A stretch of DNA of 64,000 bases, from the NCBI GenBank assembly GCA_024734495.1, contig JALMQS010000089.1, positions 4,827,088 to 4,891,087 of the forward strand. Direction: 5' to 3'. Positions within the stretch are counted from its first letter, which is position 1; every line of letters begins with the position of its first letter. A model generated the notes under the pieces. That model was given only the letters and a program-made list of their open reading frames with translations. It did not search any database and was not told where the DNA came from. This document shows, one piece after another, positions 1 through 15,400 of this stretch. A program made the translations under genes and the position numbers. Origin of the DNA: Forficula auricularia (lineage: Eukaryota; Arthropoda; Insecta; Dermaptera; Forficulidae).

Positions 1-3000
1 ACTATTTAGAGAGAACAAATACTGTATTTGTTTTGATTTTAAAGGAAAAAAATTACTTTTACACACTCGAAAAAATCTGAAATGAATACAAAGGGTCCCC
101 CTGTGGTCTAAATCTTTGACTTTCATAGAAAAATAAATAATTAATTCCCAAGATATTTTTATCAATTCTAATACAAGACTATTTAGAGAGAACAAATACT
201 GTATTTGTTTTGATATTAACGGAAAAAAATTTACTTTTACACACTCGAAAAATCTGAAATGAATACAAAGGGTCCTCAGGGTCTAAATCTTTGACTTTCA
301 TAGTAAAATAAATAATTAATTCCCAAGATATTTTTATCAATTCTAATACAAGACTATTTAGAGAGAAACAAAATACTGTATTTGTTTTGATTTTAAGGGA
401 AAAAATTTACTTACACACTCGGAAAAATCTGAAATGAATACAAAGGGTCCCCCTGTGGTCTAAATCTTTGACTTTCATAGAAAAATAAATAATTAATTCC
501 CAAGATATTTTTATCAATTCTAATACAAGACTATTTAGAGAGAACAAATATCAGACTAGAGCTTGATATTAAGGGAAAAAAATTTACTTTTACACACTGA
601 AAAATCTGAAATGAATACAAAGGGTCCCCCTGTGGTCAAATCTTAATTTTCATAGAAAAATAAATAATTAATTCCCAAGATATTTTTATCAATTCTCAAT
701 ACAAGACTATTTAGAGAGAACAAATACTGTATTTGTTTTGATATTAAGGGAAAAAAATTTACTTTTACACACTGAAAAATCTGAAATGAATACAAAGGGT
801 CCCCCCTGTGGTCTAAATCTTTGACTTTCATAGAAAAATAAATAATTAATTCCCAAGATATTTTTATCAATTCTAATACAAGACTATTTAGAGAGAACAA
901 ATACTGTATTTGTTTTGATATTAAGGAAAAATTTACTTTTACACACTCGGAAAATCTGAAATGAATACAAAGGGTCCTCACTGTGGTCTAAATCTTTGAC
1001 TTTCATAGAAAAATAAATAATTAATTCCCAAGATATTTTTATCAATTCTAATACAAGACTATTTAGAGAGAACAACACTGTATTTAGTTTTTGATATTAA
1101 GGGAAAAATTTTACTTTTTGCTATTGACCTGAAAAAATCTGAAATGAATACAAAGGGTCCCTCCCTGTGGTCTAAAACTTTGACTTTCATAGAAAAATAA
1201 ATAATTAATTCCCAAGATATTTTATCAATTCTAATACAAGACTATTTAGAGAGAACAAATACTGTATTTGTTTTGATTTTAAGGAAAAATTTACTTTTAC
1301 ACACTCGAAAAATCTGAAATGAATAAAAAGGGTCCTCCCTGTGGTCTAAATCTTGACTTTCATAGAAAATAAATAATTAATTCCCAAGATATTTTTATCA
1401 ATTCTAATACAAGACTATTTAGAGAGAACAAATACTGTATTTGTTTTGATTTTAAGTGGAAAAAAATTTACTTTTACACACTCGAAAAAATCTGAAATGA
1501 ATACAAAGGGTCCTCCCTGTGGTCTAAATCTTGACTTTCATAGAAAAATAAATAATTAATTCCCAAGATATTTTTATCAATTCTAATACAAGACTATTTA
1601 GAGAACAAATACCGTATTTGTTTTGATATTAAGGGAAAAAATTTACTTTTACACACTCGAAAAATCTGAAATGAATACAAAGGGTCCCCCCTGTGGTCTA
1701 AATCTTTGACTTTTCAGTAGAAAAATAAATAATTAATTCCCAAGATATTTTTATCAATTCTAATACAAGACTATTTAGAGAGAACAAATACTGTATTTGT
1801 TTTGATATTAAGGGAAAAAAAATTTACTTTACACACTGAAAAATCTGAAATGAATACAAAGGGTCCCCCCTGTGGTCTAAATCTTTGACTTTCATAGAAA
1901 AATAAATAATTAATTCCCAAGATATTTTTATCAATTCTAAATACAAGACTATTTAGAGAGAACAAATACTGTATTTGTTTTGATATTAAAGGAAAAAAAT
2001 TTACTTTACACACTCGAAAAAAATCTGAAATGAATACAAAGGGTCCCCCTGTGGTCTAAATCTTTGACTTTCATAGAAAAATAAATAATTAATTCCCAAG
2101 ATATTTTTATCAATTCTAATACAAGACTATTTAGAGAGAACAAAATATTCATTTGTTTTGATATTAAGGGAAAATTTACTTTTACACACTCGGAAAATCT
2201 GAAATGAATACAAAGGGTCCTCCCTGTGGTCTAAATCTTTGACTTTCATAGAAAAATAAATAATTAATTCCCAAGATATTTTATCAATTCAATACAAGAC
2301 TATTTAGAGAGAACAAATACTGTATTTGTTTTGATATTAAGGGAAAAATTTACTTTTACACACTCGGAAAAATCTGAAATGAATACAAAGGGTCCCCCCT
2401 GTGGTCTAAATCTTTGACTTTCATAGAAAAATAAATAATTAATTCCTTAAGATATTTTTAGAATAATTCTAATACAAGACTATTTAGAGAGAACAAATAC
2501 TGTATTTGTTTTGATATTAAGGGAAAAAAATTTACTTTTACACACTCGGAAAATCTGAAATGAATACAAAGGGTCCCCCCTGTGGTCTAAATCTTGACTT
2601 TCATAGAAATAAATAATTAATTCCCAAGATATTTTTATCAATTCTAATACAAGACTATTTAGAGAGAACAAATACTGTATTTGTTTTGATATTAAGGGAA
2701 AAAAATTTACTTTTACACACTCGAAAAAAATCTGAAATGAATACAAAGGGTCCCCCTGTGGCTCCAACTTGACTTTCATAGAAAAATAAATAATTAATTC
2801 CCAAGATATTTTTATCAATTCAATACAAGACTATTTAGAGAGAACAAATACTGTATTTGTTTTGATATTAAGGGAAAAAAAATTTACTTCTTTACACACT
2901 CGAAAAAATCTGAAATGAATACAAAGGGTCCCCCTGTGGTCTAAATCTTGACTTTCATAGAAAATAAATAATTAATTCCCAAGATATTTTTATCAATTCT

Positions 3001-3419
3001 AATACAAGACTATTTAGAGAGAACAAATACTGTATTTGTTTTGATTTTAAGGGAAAAAATTTACTTTTACACACTGAAAAATCTGAAATGAATACAAAGG
3101 GTCCCCCTGTGGTCTAAATCTTTGACTTTCATAGAAAAATAAATAATTAATTCCCAAGATATTTTTATCAATTCTAATACAAGACTATTTAGAGAGAACA
3201 AATACTGTATTTGTTTTGATATTAAGGGAAAAAAATTTTCTTTTACACACTCGAAAAAATCTGAAATAAATACAAAGGGTCCCCACTGTGGTCTAAATCT
3301 TTGAATTTCATAGAAAAATAAATAATTAATTCCCAAGATATTTTTATCAATTCTAATACAAGACTATTTAGAGAGAACAAATACTGTATTGGTTTGATAT
3401 TAAGGGAAAAAAGGTACTT
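1..3419. repeat. Ragged left part of the satellite array
   Basis: Monomers here match the same consensus but carry many single-base indels, shifted homopolymer lengths (runs of A and C) and occasional substitutions. One example is an altered stretch at about 549-565. From about 3420 onward the monomers become nearly identical. The change is abrupt. It may be true divergence or uncorrected long-read error at a contig end; the predominance of homopolymer indels favours the second. Confidence 0.75.
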
Positions 3420-6400
3420 TTACACACTCGGAAAAATCTGAAATGAATACAAAGGGTCCCCCCTGTGGTCTAAATCTTTGACTTTCATAGAAAAATAAAT
3501 AATTAATTCCCAAGATATTTTTATCAATTCTAATACAAGACTATTTAGAGAGAACAAATACTGTATTTGTTTTGATATTAAGGGAAAAAAATTTACTTTT
3601 ACACACTCGGAAAAATCTGAAATGAATACAAAGGGTCCCCCCTGTGGTCTAAATCTTTGACTTTCATAGAAAAATAAATAATTAATTCCCAAGATATTTT
3701 TATCAATTCTAATACAAGACTATTTAGAGAGAACAAATACTGTATTTGTTTTGATTTTAAGGGAAAAAAATTTACTTTTACACACTCGAAAAAATCTGAA
3801 ATGAATACAAAGGGTCCCCCCTGTGGTCTAAATCTTTGACTTTCATAGAAAAATAAATAATTAATTCCCAAGATATTTTTATCAATTCTAATACAAGACT
3901 ATTTAGAGAGAACAAATACTGTATTTGTTTTGATATTAAGGGAAAAAAATTTACTTTTACACACTCGGAAAAATCTCAAATGAATACAAAGGGTCCCCCC
4001 TGTGGTCTAAATCTTTGACTTTCATAGAAAAATAAATAATTAATTCCCAAGATATTTTTATCAATTCTAATACAAGACTATTTAGAGAGAACAAATACTG
4101 TATTTGTTTTGATTTTAAGGGAAAAAAATTTACTTTTACACACTCGAAAAAATCTGAAATGAATACAAAGGGTCCCCCCTGTGGTCTAAATCTTTGACTT
4201 TCATAGAAAAATAAATAATTAATTCCCAAGATATTTTTATCAATTCTAATACAAGACTATTTAGAGAGAACAAATACTGTATTTGTTTTGATTTTAAGGG
4301 AAAAAAATTTACTTTTACACACTCGAAAAAATCTGAAATGAATACAAAGTGTCCCCCCTGTGGTCTAAATCTTTGACTTTCATAGAAAAATAAATAATTA
4401 ATTCCCAAGATATTTTTATCAATTCTAATACAAGACTATTTAGAGAGAACAAATACTGTATTTGTTTTGATATTAAGGGAAAAAAATTTACTTTTACACA
4501 CTCGGAAAAATCTGAAATGAATACAAAGGGTCCCCCCTGTGGTCTAAATCTTTGACTTTCATAGAAAAATAAATAATTAATTCCCAAGATATTTTTATCA
4601 ATTCTAATACAAGACTATTTAGAGAGAACAAATACTGTATTTGTTTTGATATTAAGGGAAAAAAATTTACTTTTACACACTCGGAAAAATCTGAAATGAA
4701 TACAAAGGGTCCCCCCTGTGGTCTAAATCTTTGACTTTCATAGAAAAATAAATAATTAATTCCCAAGATATTTTTATCAATTCTAATACAAGACTATTTA
4801 GAGAGAACAAATACTGTATTTGTTTTGATATTAAGGGAAAAAAATTTACTTTTACACACTCGGAAAAATCTGAAATGAATACAAAGGGTCCCCCCTGTGG
4901 TCTAAAACTTTGACTTTCATAGAAAAATAAATAATTAATTCCCAAGATATTTTTATCAATTCTAATACAAGACTATTTAGAGAGAACAAATACTGTATTT
5001 GTTTTGATTTTAAGGGAAAAAAATTTACTTTTACACACTCGAAAAAATCTGAAATGAATAAAAAGGGTCCCCCCTGTGGTCTAAATCTTTGACTTTCATA
5101 GAAAAATAAATAATTAATTCCCAAGATATTTTTATCAATTCTAATACAAGACTATTTAGAGAGAACAAATACTGTATTTGTTTTGATTTTAAGGGAAAAA
5201 AATTTACTTTTACACACTCGAAAAAATCTGAAATGAATACAAAGGGTCCCCCCTGTGGTCTAAATCTTTGACTTTCATAGAAAAATAAATAATTAATTCC
5301 CAAGATATTTTTATCAATTCTAATACAAGACTATTTAGAGAGAACAAATACTGTATTTGTTTTGATATTAAGGGAAAAAAATTTACTTTTACACACTCGG
5401 AAAAATCTGAAATGAATACAAAGGGTCCCCCTGTGGTCTAAAACTTTGACTTTCATAGAAAAATAAATAATTAATTCCCAAGATATTTTTATCAATTCTA
5501 ATACAAGACTATTTAGAGAGAACAAATACTGTATTTGTTTTGATATTAAGGGAAAAAAATTTACTTTTACACACTCGGAAAAATCTGAAATGAATACAAA
5601 GGGTCCCCCCTGTGGTCTAAATCTTTGACTTTCATAGAAAAATAAATAATTAATTCCCAAGATATTTTTATCAATTCTAATACAAGACTATTTAGAGAGA
5701 ACAAATACTGTATTTGTTTTGATATTAAGGGAAAAAAATTTACTTTTACACACTCGGAAAAATCTGAAATGAATACAAAGGGTCCCCCTGTGGTCTAAAT
5801 CTTTGACTTTCATAGAAAAATAAATAATTAATTCCCAAGATATTTTTATCAATTCTAATACAAGACTATTTAGAGAGAACAAATACTGTATTTGTTTTGA
5901 TATTAAGGGAAAAAAATTTACTTTTACACACTCGGAAAAATCTGAAATGAATACAAAGGGTCCCCCCTGTGGTCTAAAACTTTGACTTTCATAGAAAAAT
6001 AAATAATTAATTCCCAAGATATTTTTATCAATTCTAATACAAGACTATTTAGAGAGAACAAATACTGTATTTGTTTTGATTTTAAGGGAAAAAAATTTAC
6101 TTTTACACACTCGAAAAAATCTGAAATGAATACAAAGGGTCCCCCCTGTGGTCTAAATCTTTGACTTTCATAGAAAAATAAATAATTAATTCCCAAGATA
6201 TTTTTATCAATTCTAATACAAGACTATTTAGAGAGAACAAATACTGTATTTGTTTTGATATTAAGGGAAAAAAATTTACTTTTACACACTCGGAAAAATC
6301 TGAAATGAATACAAAGGGTCCCCCCTGTGGTCTAAATCTTTGACTTTCATAGAAAAATAAATAATTAATTCCCAAGATATTTTTATCAATTCTAATACAA

Positions 6401-9400
6401 GACTATTTAGAGAGAACAAATACTGTATTTGTTTTGATATTAAGGGAAAAAAATTTACTTTTACACACTCGAAAAAATCTGAAATGAATACAAAGGGTCC
6501 CCCCTGTGGTCTAAATCTTTGACTTTCATAGAAAAATAAATAATTAATTCCCAAGATATTTTTATCAATTCTAATACAAGACTATTTAGAGAGAACAAAT
6601 ACTGTATTTGTTTTGATTTTAAGGGAAAAAATTTACTTTTACACACTCGAAAAAATCTGAAATGAATACAAAGGGTCCCCCTGTGGTCTAAATCTTTGAC
6701 TTTCATAGAAAAATAAATAATTAATTCCCAAGATATTTTTATCAATTCTAATACAAGACTATTTAGAGAGAACAAATACTGTATTTGTTTTGATATTAAG
6801 GGAAAAAAATTTACTTTTACACACTCGGAAAAATCTGAAATGAATACAAAGGGTCCCCCCTGTGGTCTAAATCTTTGACTTTCATAGAAAAATAAATAAT
6901 TAATTCCCAAGATATTTTTATCAATTCTAATACAAGACTATTTAGAGAGAACAAATACTGTATTTGTTTTGATTTTAAGGGAAAAAAATTTACTTTTACA
7001 CACTCGAAAAAATCTGAAATGAATACAAAGTGTCCCCCCTGTGGTCTAAATCTTTGACTTTCATAGAAAAATAAATAATTAATTCCCAAGATATTTTTAT
7101 CAATTCTAATACAAGACTATTTAGAGAGAACAAATACTGTATTTGTTTTGATATTAAGGGAAAAAAATTTACTTTTACACACTCGAAAAAATCTGAAATG
7201 AATACAAAGGGTCCCCCTGTGGTCTAAATCTTTGACTTTCATAGAAAAATAAATAATTAATTCCCAAGATATTTTTATCAATTCTAATACAAGACTATTT
7301 AGAGAGAACAAATACTGTATTTGTTTTGATATTAAGGGAAAAAAATTTACTTTTACACACTCGGAAAAATCTGAAATGAATACAAAGGGTCCCCCCTGTG
7401 GTCTAAATCTTTGACTTTCATAGAAAAATAAATAATTAATTCCCAAGATATTTTTATCAATTCTAATACAAGACTATTTAGAGAGAACAAATACTGTATT
7501 TGTTTTGATTTTAAGGGAAAAAAATTTACTTTTACACACTCGAAAAAATCTGAAATGAATACAAAGGGTCCCCCCTGTGGTCTAAATCTTTGACTTTCAT
7601 AGAAAAATAAATAATTAATTCCCAAGATATTTTTATCAATTCTAATACAAGACTATTTAGAGAGAACAAATACTGTATTTGTTTTGATATTAAGGGAAAA
7701 AAATTTACTTTTACACACTCGGAAAAATCTCAAATGAATACAAAGGGTCCCCCTGTGGTCTAAATCTTTGACTTTCATAGAAAAATAAATAATTAATTCC
7801 CAAGATATTTTTATCAATTCTAATACAAGACTATTTAGAGAGAACAAATACTGTATTTGTTTTGATTTTAAGGGAAAAAAATTTACTTTTACACACTCGA
7901 AAAAATCTGAAATGAATACAAAGGGTCCCCCCTGTGGTCTAAATCTTTGACTTTCATAGAAAAATAAATAATTAATTCCCAAGATATTTTTATCAATTCT
8001 AATACAAGACTATTTAGAGAGAACAAATACTGTATTTGTTTTGATTTTAAGGGAAAAAATTTACTTTTACACACTCGAAAAAATCTGAAATGAATACAAA
8101 GTGTCCCCCCTGTGGTCTAAATCTTTGACTTTCATAGAAAAATAAATAATTAATTCCCAAGATATTTTTATCAATTCTAATACAAGACTATTTAGAGAGA
8201 ACAAATACTGTATTTGTTTTGATATTAAGGGAAAAAAATTTACTTTTACACACTCGAAAAAATCTGAAATGAATACAAAGGGTCCCCCCTGTGGTCTAAA
8301 TCTTTGACTTTCATAGAAAAATAAATAATTAATTCCCAAGATATTTTTATCAATTCTAATACAAGACTATTTAGAGAGAACAAATACTGTATTTGTTTTG
8401 ATATTAAGGGAAAAAAATTTACTTTTACACACTCGGAAAAATCTGAAATGAATACAAAGGGTCCCCCCTGTGGTCTAAATCTTTGACTTTCATAGAAAAA
8501 TAAATAATTAATTCCCAAGATATTTTTATCAATTCTAATACAAGACTATTTAGAGAGAACAAATACTGTATTTGTTTTGATATTAAGGGAAAAAAATTTA
8601 CTTTTACACACTCGGAAAAATCTGAAATGAATACAAAGGGTCCCCCCTGTGGTCTAAAACTTTGACTTTCATAGAAAAATAAATAATTAATTCCCAAGAT
8701 ATTTTTATCAATTCTAATACAAGACTATTTAGAGAGAACAAATACTGTATTTGTTTTGATATTAAGGGAAAAAAATTTACTTTTACACACTCGAAAAAAA
8801 TCTGAAATGAATACAAAGGGTCCCCCCTGTGGTCTAAATCTTTGACTTTCATAGAAAAATAAATAATTAATTCCCAAGATATTTTTATCAATTCTAATAC
8901 AAGACTATTTAGAGAGAACAAATACTGTATTTGTTTTGATTTTAAGGGAAAAAAATTTACTTTTACACACTCGAAAAAATCTGAAATGAATACAAAGGGT
9001 CCCCCCTGTGGTCTAAATCTTTGACTTTCATAGAAAAATAAATAATTAATTCCCAAGATATTTTTATCAATTCTAATACAAGACTATTTAGAGAGAACAA
9101 ATACTGTATTTGTTTTGATATTAAGGGAAAAAAATTTACTTTTACACACTCGGAAAAATCTGAAATGAATACAAAGGGTCCCCCCTGTGGTCTAAAACTT
9201 TGACTTTCATAGAAAAATAAATAATTAATTCCCAAGATATTTTTATCAATTCTAATACAAGACTATTTAGAGAGAACAAATACTGTATTTGTTTTGATAT
9301 TAAGGGAAAAAAATTTACTTTTACACACTCGGAAAAAATCTGAAATGAATACAAAGGGTCCCCCTGTGGTCTAAATCTTTGACTTTCATAGAAAAATAAA

Positions 9401-12400
9401 TAATTAATTCCCAAGATATTTTTATCAATTCTAATACAAGACTATTTAGAGAGAACAAATACTGTATTTGTTTTGATATTAAGGGAAAAAAATTTACTTT
9501 TACACACTCGGAAAAATCTGAAATGAATACAAAGGGTCCCCCTGTGGTCTAAATCTTTGACTTTCATAGAAAAATAAATAATTAATTCCCAAGATATTTT
9601 TATCAATTCTAATACAAGACTATTTAGAGAGAACAAATACTGTATTTGTTTTGATATTAAGGGAAAAAAATTTACTTTTACACACTCGGAAAAATCTGAA
9701 ATGAATACAAAGGGTCCCCCCTGTGGTCTAAAACTTTGACTTTCATAGAAAAATAAATAATTAATTCCCAAGATATTTTTATCAATTCTAATACAAGACT
9801 ATTTAGAGAGAACAAATACTGTATTTGTTTTGATTTTAAGGGAAAAAAATTTACTTTTACACACTCGAAAAAATCTGAAATGAATACAAAGGGTCCCCCC
9901 TGTGGTCTAAATCTTTGACTTTCATAGAAAAATAAATAATTAATTCCCAAGATATTTTTATCAATTCTAATACAAGACTATTTAGAGAGAACAAATACTG
10001 TATTTGTTTTGATATTAAGGGAAAAAAATTTACTTTTACACACTCGGAAAAATCTGAAATGAATACAAAGGGTCCCCCTTGTGGTCTAAATCTTTGACTT
10101 TCATAGAAAAATAAATAATTAATTCCCAAGATATTTTTATCAATTCTAATACAAGACTATTTAGAGAGAACAAATACTGTATTTGTTTTGATATTAAGGG
10201 AAAAAAATTTACTTTTACACACTCGGAAAAATCTGAAATGAATACAAAGGGTCCCCCCTGTGGTCTAAATCTTTGACTTTCATAGAAAAATAAATAATTA
10301 ATTCCCAAGATATTTTTATCAATTCTAATACAAGACTATTTAGAGAGAACAAATACTGTATTTGTTTTGATTTTAAGGGAAAAAAATTTACTTTTACACA
10401 CTCGAAAAAATCTGAAATGAATACAAAGGGTCCCCCCTGTGGTCTAAATCTTTGACTTTCATAGAAAAATAAATAATTAATTCCCAAGATATTTTTATCA
10501 ATTCTAATACAAGACTATTTAGAGAGAACAAATACTGTATTTGTTTTGATATTAAGGGAAAAAAATTTACTTTTACACACTCGGAAAAATCTGAAATGAA
10601 TACAAAGGGTCCCCCTGTGGTCTAAATCTTTGACTTTCATAGAAAAATAAATAATTAATTCCCAAGATATTTTTATCAATTCTAATACAAGACTATTTAG
10701 AGAGAACAAATACTGTATTTGTTTTGATTTTAAGGGAAAAAAATTTACTTTTACACACTCGAAAAAATCTGAAATGAATACAAAGGGTCCCCCCTGTGGT
10801 CTAAATCTTTGACTTTCATAGAAAAATAAATAATTAATTCCCAAGATATTTTTATCAATTCTAATACAAGACTATTTAGAGAGAACAAATACTGTATTTG
10901 TTTTGATATTAAGGGAAAAAAATTTACTTTTACACACTCGAAAAAATCTGAAATGAATACAAAGGGTCCCCCCTGTGGTCTAAATCTTTGACTTTCATAG
11001 AAAAATAAATAATTAATTCCCAAGATATTTTTATCAATTCTAATACAAGACTATTTAGAGAGAACAAATACTGTATTTGTTTTGATATTAAGGGAAAAAA
11101 ATTTACTTTTACACACTCGGAAAAATCTGAAATGAATACAAAGGGTCCCCCCTGTGGTCTAAATCTTTGACTTTCATAGAAAAATAAATAATTAATTCCC
11201 AAGATATTTTTATCAATTCTAATACAAGACTATTTAGAGAGAACAAATACTGTATTTGTTTTGATATTAAGGGAAAAAAATTTACTTTTACACACTCGGA
11301 AAAATCTGAAATGAATACAAAGGGTCCCCCTGTGGTCTAAATCTTTGACTTTCATAGAAAAATAAATAATTAATTCCCAAGATATTTTTATCAATTCTAA
11401 TACAAGACTATTTAGAGAGAACAAATACTGTATTTGTTTTGATATTAAGGGAAAAAAATTTACTTTTACACACTCGAAAAAATCTGAAATGAATACAAAG
11501 GGTCCCCCCTGTGGTCTAAATCTTTGACTTTCATAGAAAAATAAATAATTAATTCCCAAGATATTTTTATCAATTCTAATACAAGACTATTTAGAGAGAA
11601 CAAATACTGTATTTGTTTTGATATTAAGGGAAAAAAATTTACTTTTACACACTCGGAAAAATCTGAAATGAATACAAAGGGTCCCCCCTGTGGTCTAAAT
11701 CTTTGACTTTCATAGAAAAATAAATAATTAATTCCCAAGATATTTTTATCAATTCTAATACAAGACTATTTAGAGAGAACAAATACTGTATTTGTTTTGA
11801 TTTTAAGGGAAAAAAATTTACTTTTACACACTCGAAAAAATCTGAAATGAATACAAAGGGTCCCCCCTGTGGTCTAAATCTTTGACTTTCATAGAAAAAT
11901 AAATAATTAATTCCCAAGATATTTTTATCAATTCTAATACAAGACTATTTAGAGAGAACAAATACTGTATTTGTTTTGATTTTAAGGGAAAAAAATTTAC
12001 TTTTACACACTCGAAAAAATCTGAAATGAATACAAAGGGTCCCCCCTGTGGTCTAAATCTTTGACTTTCATAGAAAAATAAATAATTAATTCCCAAGATA
12101 TTTTTATCAATTCTAATACAAGACTATTTAGAGAGAACAAATACTGTATTTGTTTTGATATTAAGGGAAAAAAATTTACTTTTACACACTCGAAAAAATC
12201 TGAAATGAATACAAAGGGTCCCCCCTGTGGTCTAAATCTTTGACTTTCATAGAAAAATAAATAATTAATTCCCAAGATATTTTTATCAATTCTAATACAA
12301 GACTATTTAGAGAGAACAAATACTGTATTTGTTTTGATATTAAGGGAAAAAAATTTACTTTTACACACTCGGAAAAATCTGAAATGAATACAAAGGGTCC

Positions 12401-15400
12401 CCCTGTGGTCTAAATCTTTGACTTTCATAGAAAAATAAATAATTAATTCCCAAGATATTTTTATCAATTCTAATACAAGACTATTTAGAGAGAACAAATA
12501 CTGTATTTGTTTTGATATTAAGGGAAAAAAATTTACTTTTACACACTCGGAAAAATCTGAAATGAATACAAAGGGTCCCCCCTGTGGTCTAAATCTTTGA
12601 CTTTCATAGAAAAATAAATAATTAATTCCCAAGATATTTTTATCAATTCTAATACAAGACTATTTAGAGAGAACAAATACTGTATTTGTTTTGATATTAA
12701 GGGAAAAAAATTTACTTTTACACACTCGAAAAAATCTGAAATGAATACAAAGGGTCCCCCCTGTGGTCTAAATCTTTGACTTTCATAGAAAAATAAATAA
12801 TTAATTCCCAAGATATTTTTATCAATTCTAATACAAGACTATTTAGAGAGAACAAATACTGTATTTGTTTTGATATTAAGGGAAAAAAATTTACTTTTAC
12901 ACACTCGGAAAAATCTGAAATGAATACAAAGGGTCCCCCTGTGGTCTAAATCTTTGACTTTCATAGAAAAATAAATAATTAATTCCCAAGATATTTTTAT
13001 CAATTCTAATACAAGACTATTTAGAGAGAACAAATACTGTATTTGTTTTGATATTAAGGGAAAAAAATTTACTTTTACACACTCGGAAAAATCTGAAATG
13101 AATACAAAGGGTCCCCCCTGTGGTCTAAATCTTTGACTTTCATAGAAAAATAAATAATTAATTCCCAAGATATTTTTATCAATTCTAATACAAGACTATT
13201 TAGAGAGAACAAATACTGTATTTGTTTTGATTTTAAGGGAAAAAAATTTACTTTTACACACTCGAAAAAATCTGAAATGAATACAAAGGGTCCCCCCTGT
13301 GGTCTAAATCTTTGACTTTCATAGAAAAATAAATAATTAATTCCCAAGATATTTTTATCAATTCTAATACAAGACTATTTAGAGAGAACAAATACTGTAT
13401 TTGTTTTGATATTAAGGGAAAAAAATTTACTTTTACACACTCGGAAAAATCTGAAATGAATACAAAGGGTCCCCCCTGTGGTCTAAATCTTTGACTTTCA
13501 TAGAAAAATAAATAATTAATTCCCAAGATATTTTTATCAATTCTAATACAAGACTATTTAGAGAGAACAAATACTGTATTTGTTTTGATTTTAAGGGAAA
13601 AAAATTTACTTTTACACACTCGAAAAAATCTGAAATGAATACAAAGGGTCCCCCCTGTGGTCTAAATCTTTGACTTTCATAGAAAAATAAATAATTAATT
13701 CCCAAGATATTTTTATCAATTCTAATACAAGACTATTTAGAGAGAACAAATACTGTATTTGTTTTGATATTAAGGGAAAAAAATTTACTTTTACACACTC
13801 GAAAAAATCTGAAATGAATACAAAGGGTCCCCCCTGTGGTCTAAATCTTTGACTTTCATAGAAAAATAAATAATTAATTCCCAAGATATTTTTATCAATT
13901 CTAATACAAGACTATTTAGAGAGAACAAATACTGTATTTGTTTTGATATTAAGGGAAAAAAATTTACTTTTACACACTCGAAAAAATCTGAAATGAATAC
14001 AAAGGGTCCCCCCTGTGGTCTAAATCTTTGACTTTCATAGAAAAATAAATAATTAATTCCCAAGATATTTTTATCAATTCTAATACAAGACTATTTAGAG
14101 AGAACAAATACTGTATTTGTTTTGATATTAAGGGAAAAAAATTTACTTTTACACACTCGGAAAAATCTGAAATGAATACAAAGGGTCCCCCCTGTGGTCT
14201 AAATCTTTGACTTTCATAGAAAAATAAATAATTAATTCCCAAGATATTTTTATCAATTCTAATACAAGACTATTTAGAGAGAACAAATACTGTATTTGTT
14301 TTGATATTAAGGGAAAAAAATTTACTTTTACACACTCGAAAAAATCTGAAATGAATACAAAGGGTCCCCCCTGTGGTCTAAATCTTTGACTTTCATAGAA
14401 AAATAAATAATTAATTCCCAAGATATTTTTATCAATTCTAATACAAGACTATTTAGAGAGAACAAATACTGTATTTGTTTTGATATTAAGGGAAAAAAAT
14501 TTACTTTTACACACTCGGAAAAATCTGAAATGAATACAAAGGGTCCCCCCTGTGGTCTAAATCTTTGACTTTCATAGAAAAATAAATAATTAATTCCCAA
14601 GATATTTTTATCAATTCTAATACAAGACTATTTAGAGAGAACAAATACTGTATTTGTTTTGATATTAAGGGAAAAAAATTTACTTTTACACACTCGAAAA
14701 AATCTGAAATGAATACAAAGGGTCCCCCCTGTGGTCTAAATCTTTGACTTTCATAGAAAAATAAATAATTAATTCCCAAGATATTTTTATCAATTCTAAT
14801 ACAAGACTATTTAGAGAGAACAAATACTGTATTTGTTTTGATTTTAAGGGAAAAAAATTTACTTTTACACACTCGAAAAAATCTGAAATGAATACAAAGG
14901 GTCCCCCCTGTGGTCTAAATCTTTGACTTTCATAGAAAAATAAATAATTAATTCCCAAGATATTTTTATCAATTCTAATACAAGACTATTTAGAGAGAAC
15001 AAATACTGTATTTGTTTTGATATTAAGGGAAAAAAATTTACTTTTACACACTCGGAAAAATCTGAAATGAATACAAAGGGTCCCCCCTGTGGTCTAAATC
15101 TTTGACTTTCATAGAAAAATAAATAATTAATTCCCAAGATATTTTTATCAATTCTAATACAAGACTATTTAGAGAGAACAAATACTGTATTTGTTTTGAT
15201 ATTAAGGGAAAAAAATTTACTTTTACACACTCGGAAAAATCTGAAATGAATACAAAGGGTCCCCCCTGTGGTCTAAATCTTTGACTTTCATAGAAAAATA
15301 AATAATTAATTCCCAAGATATTTTTATCAATTCTAATACAAGACTATTTAGAGAGAACAAATACTGTATTTGTTTTGATATTAAGGGAAAAAAATTTACT

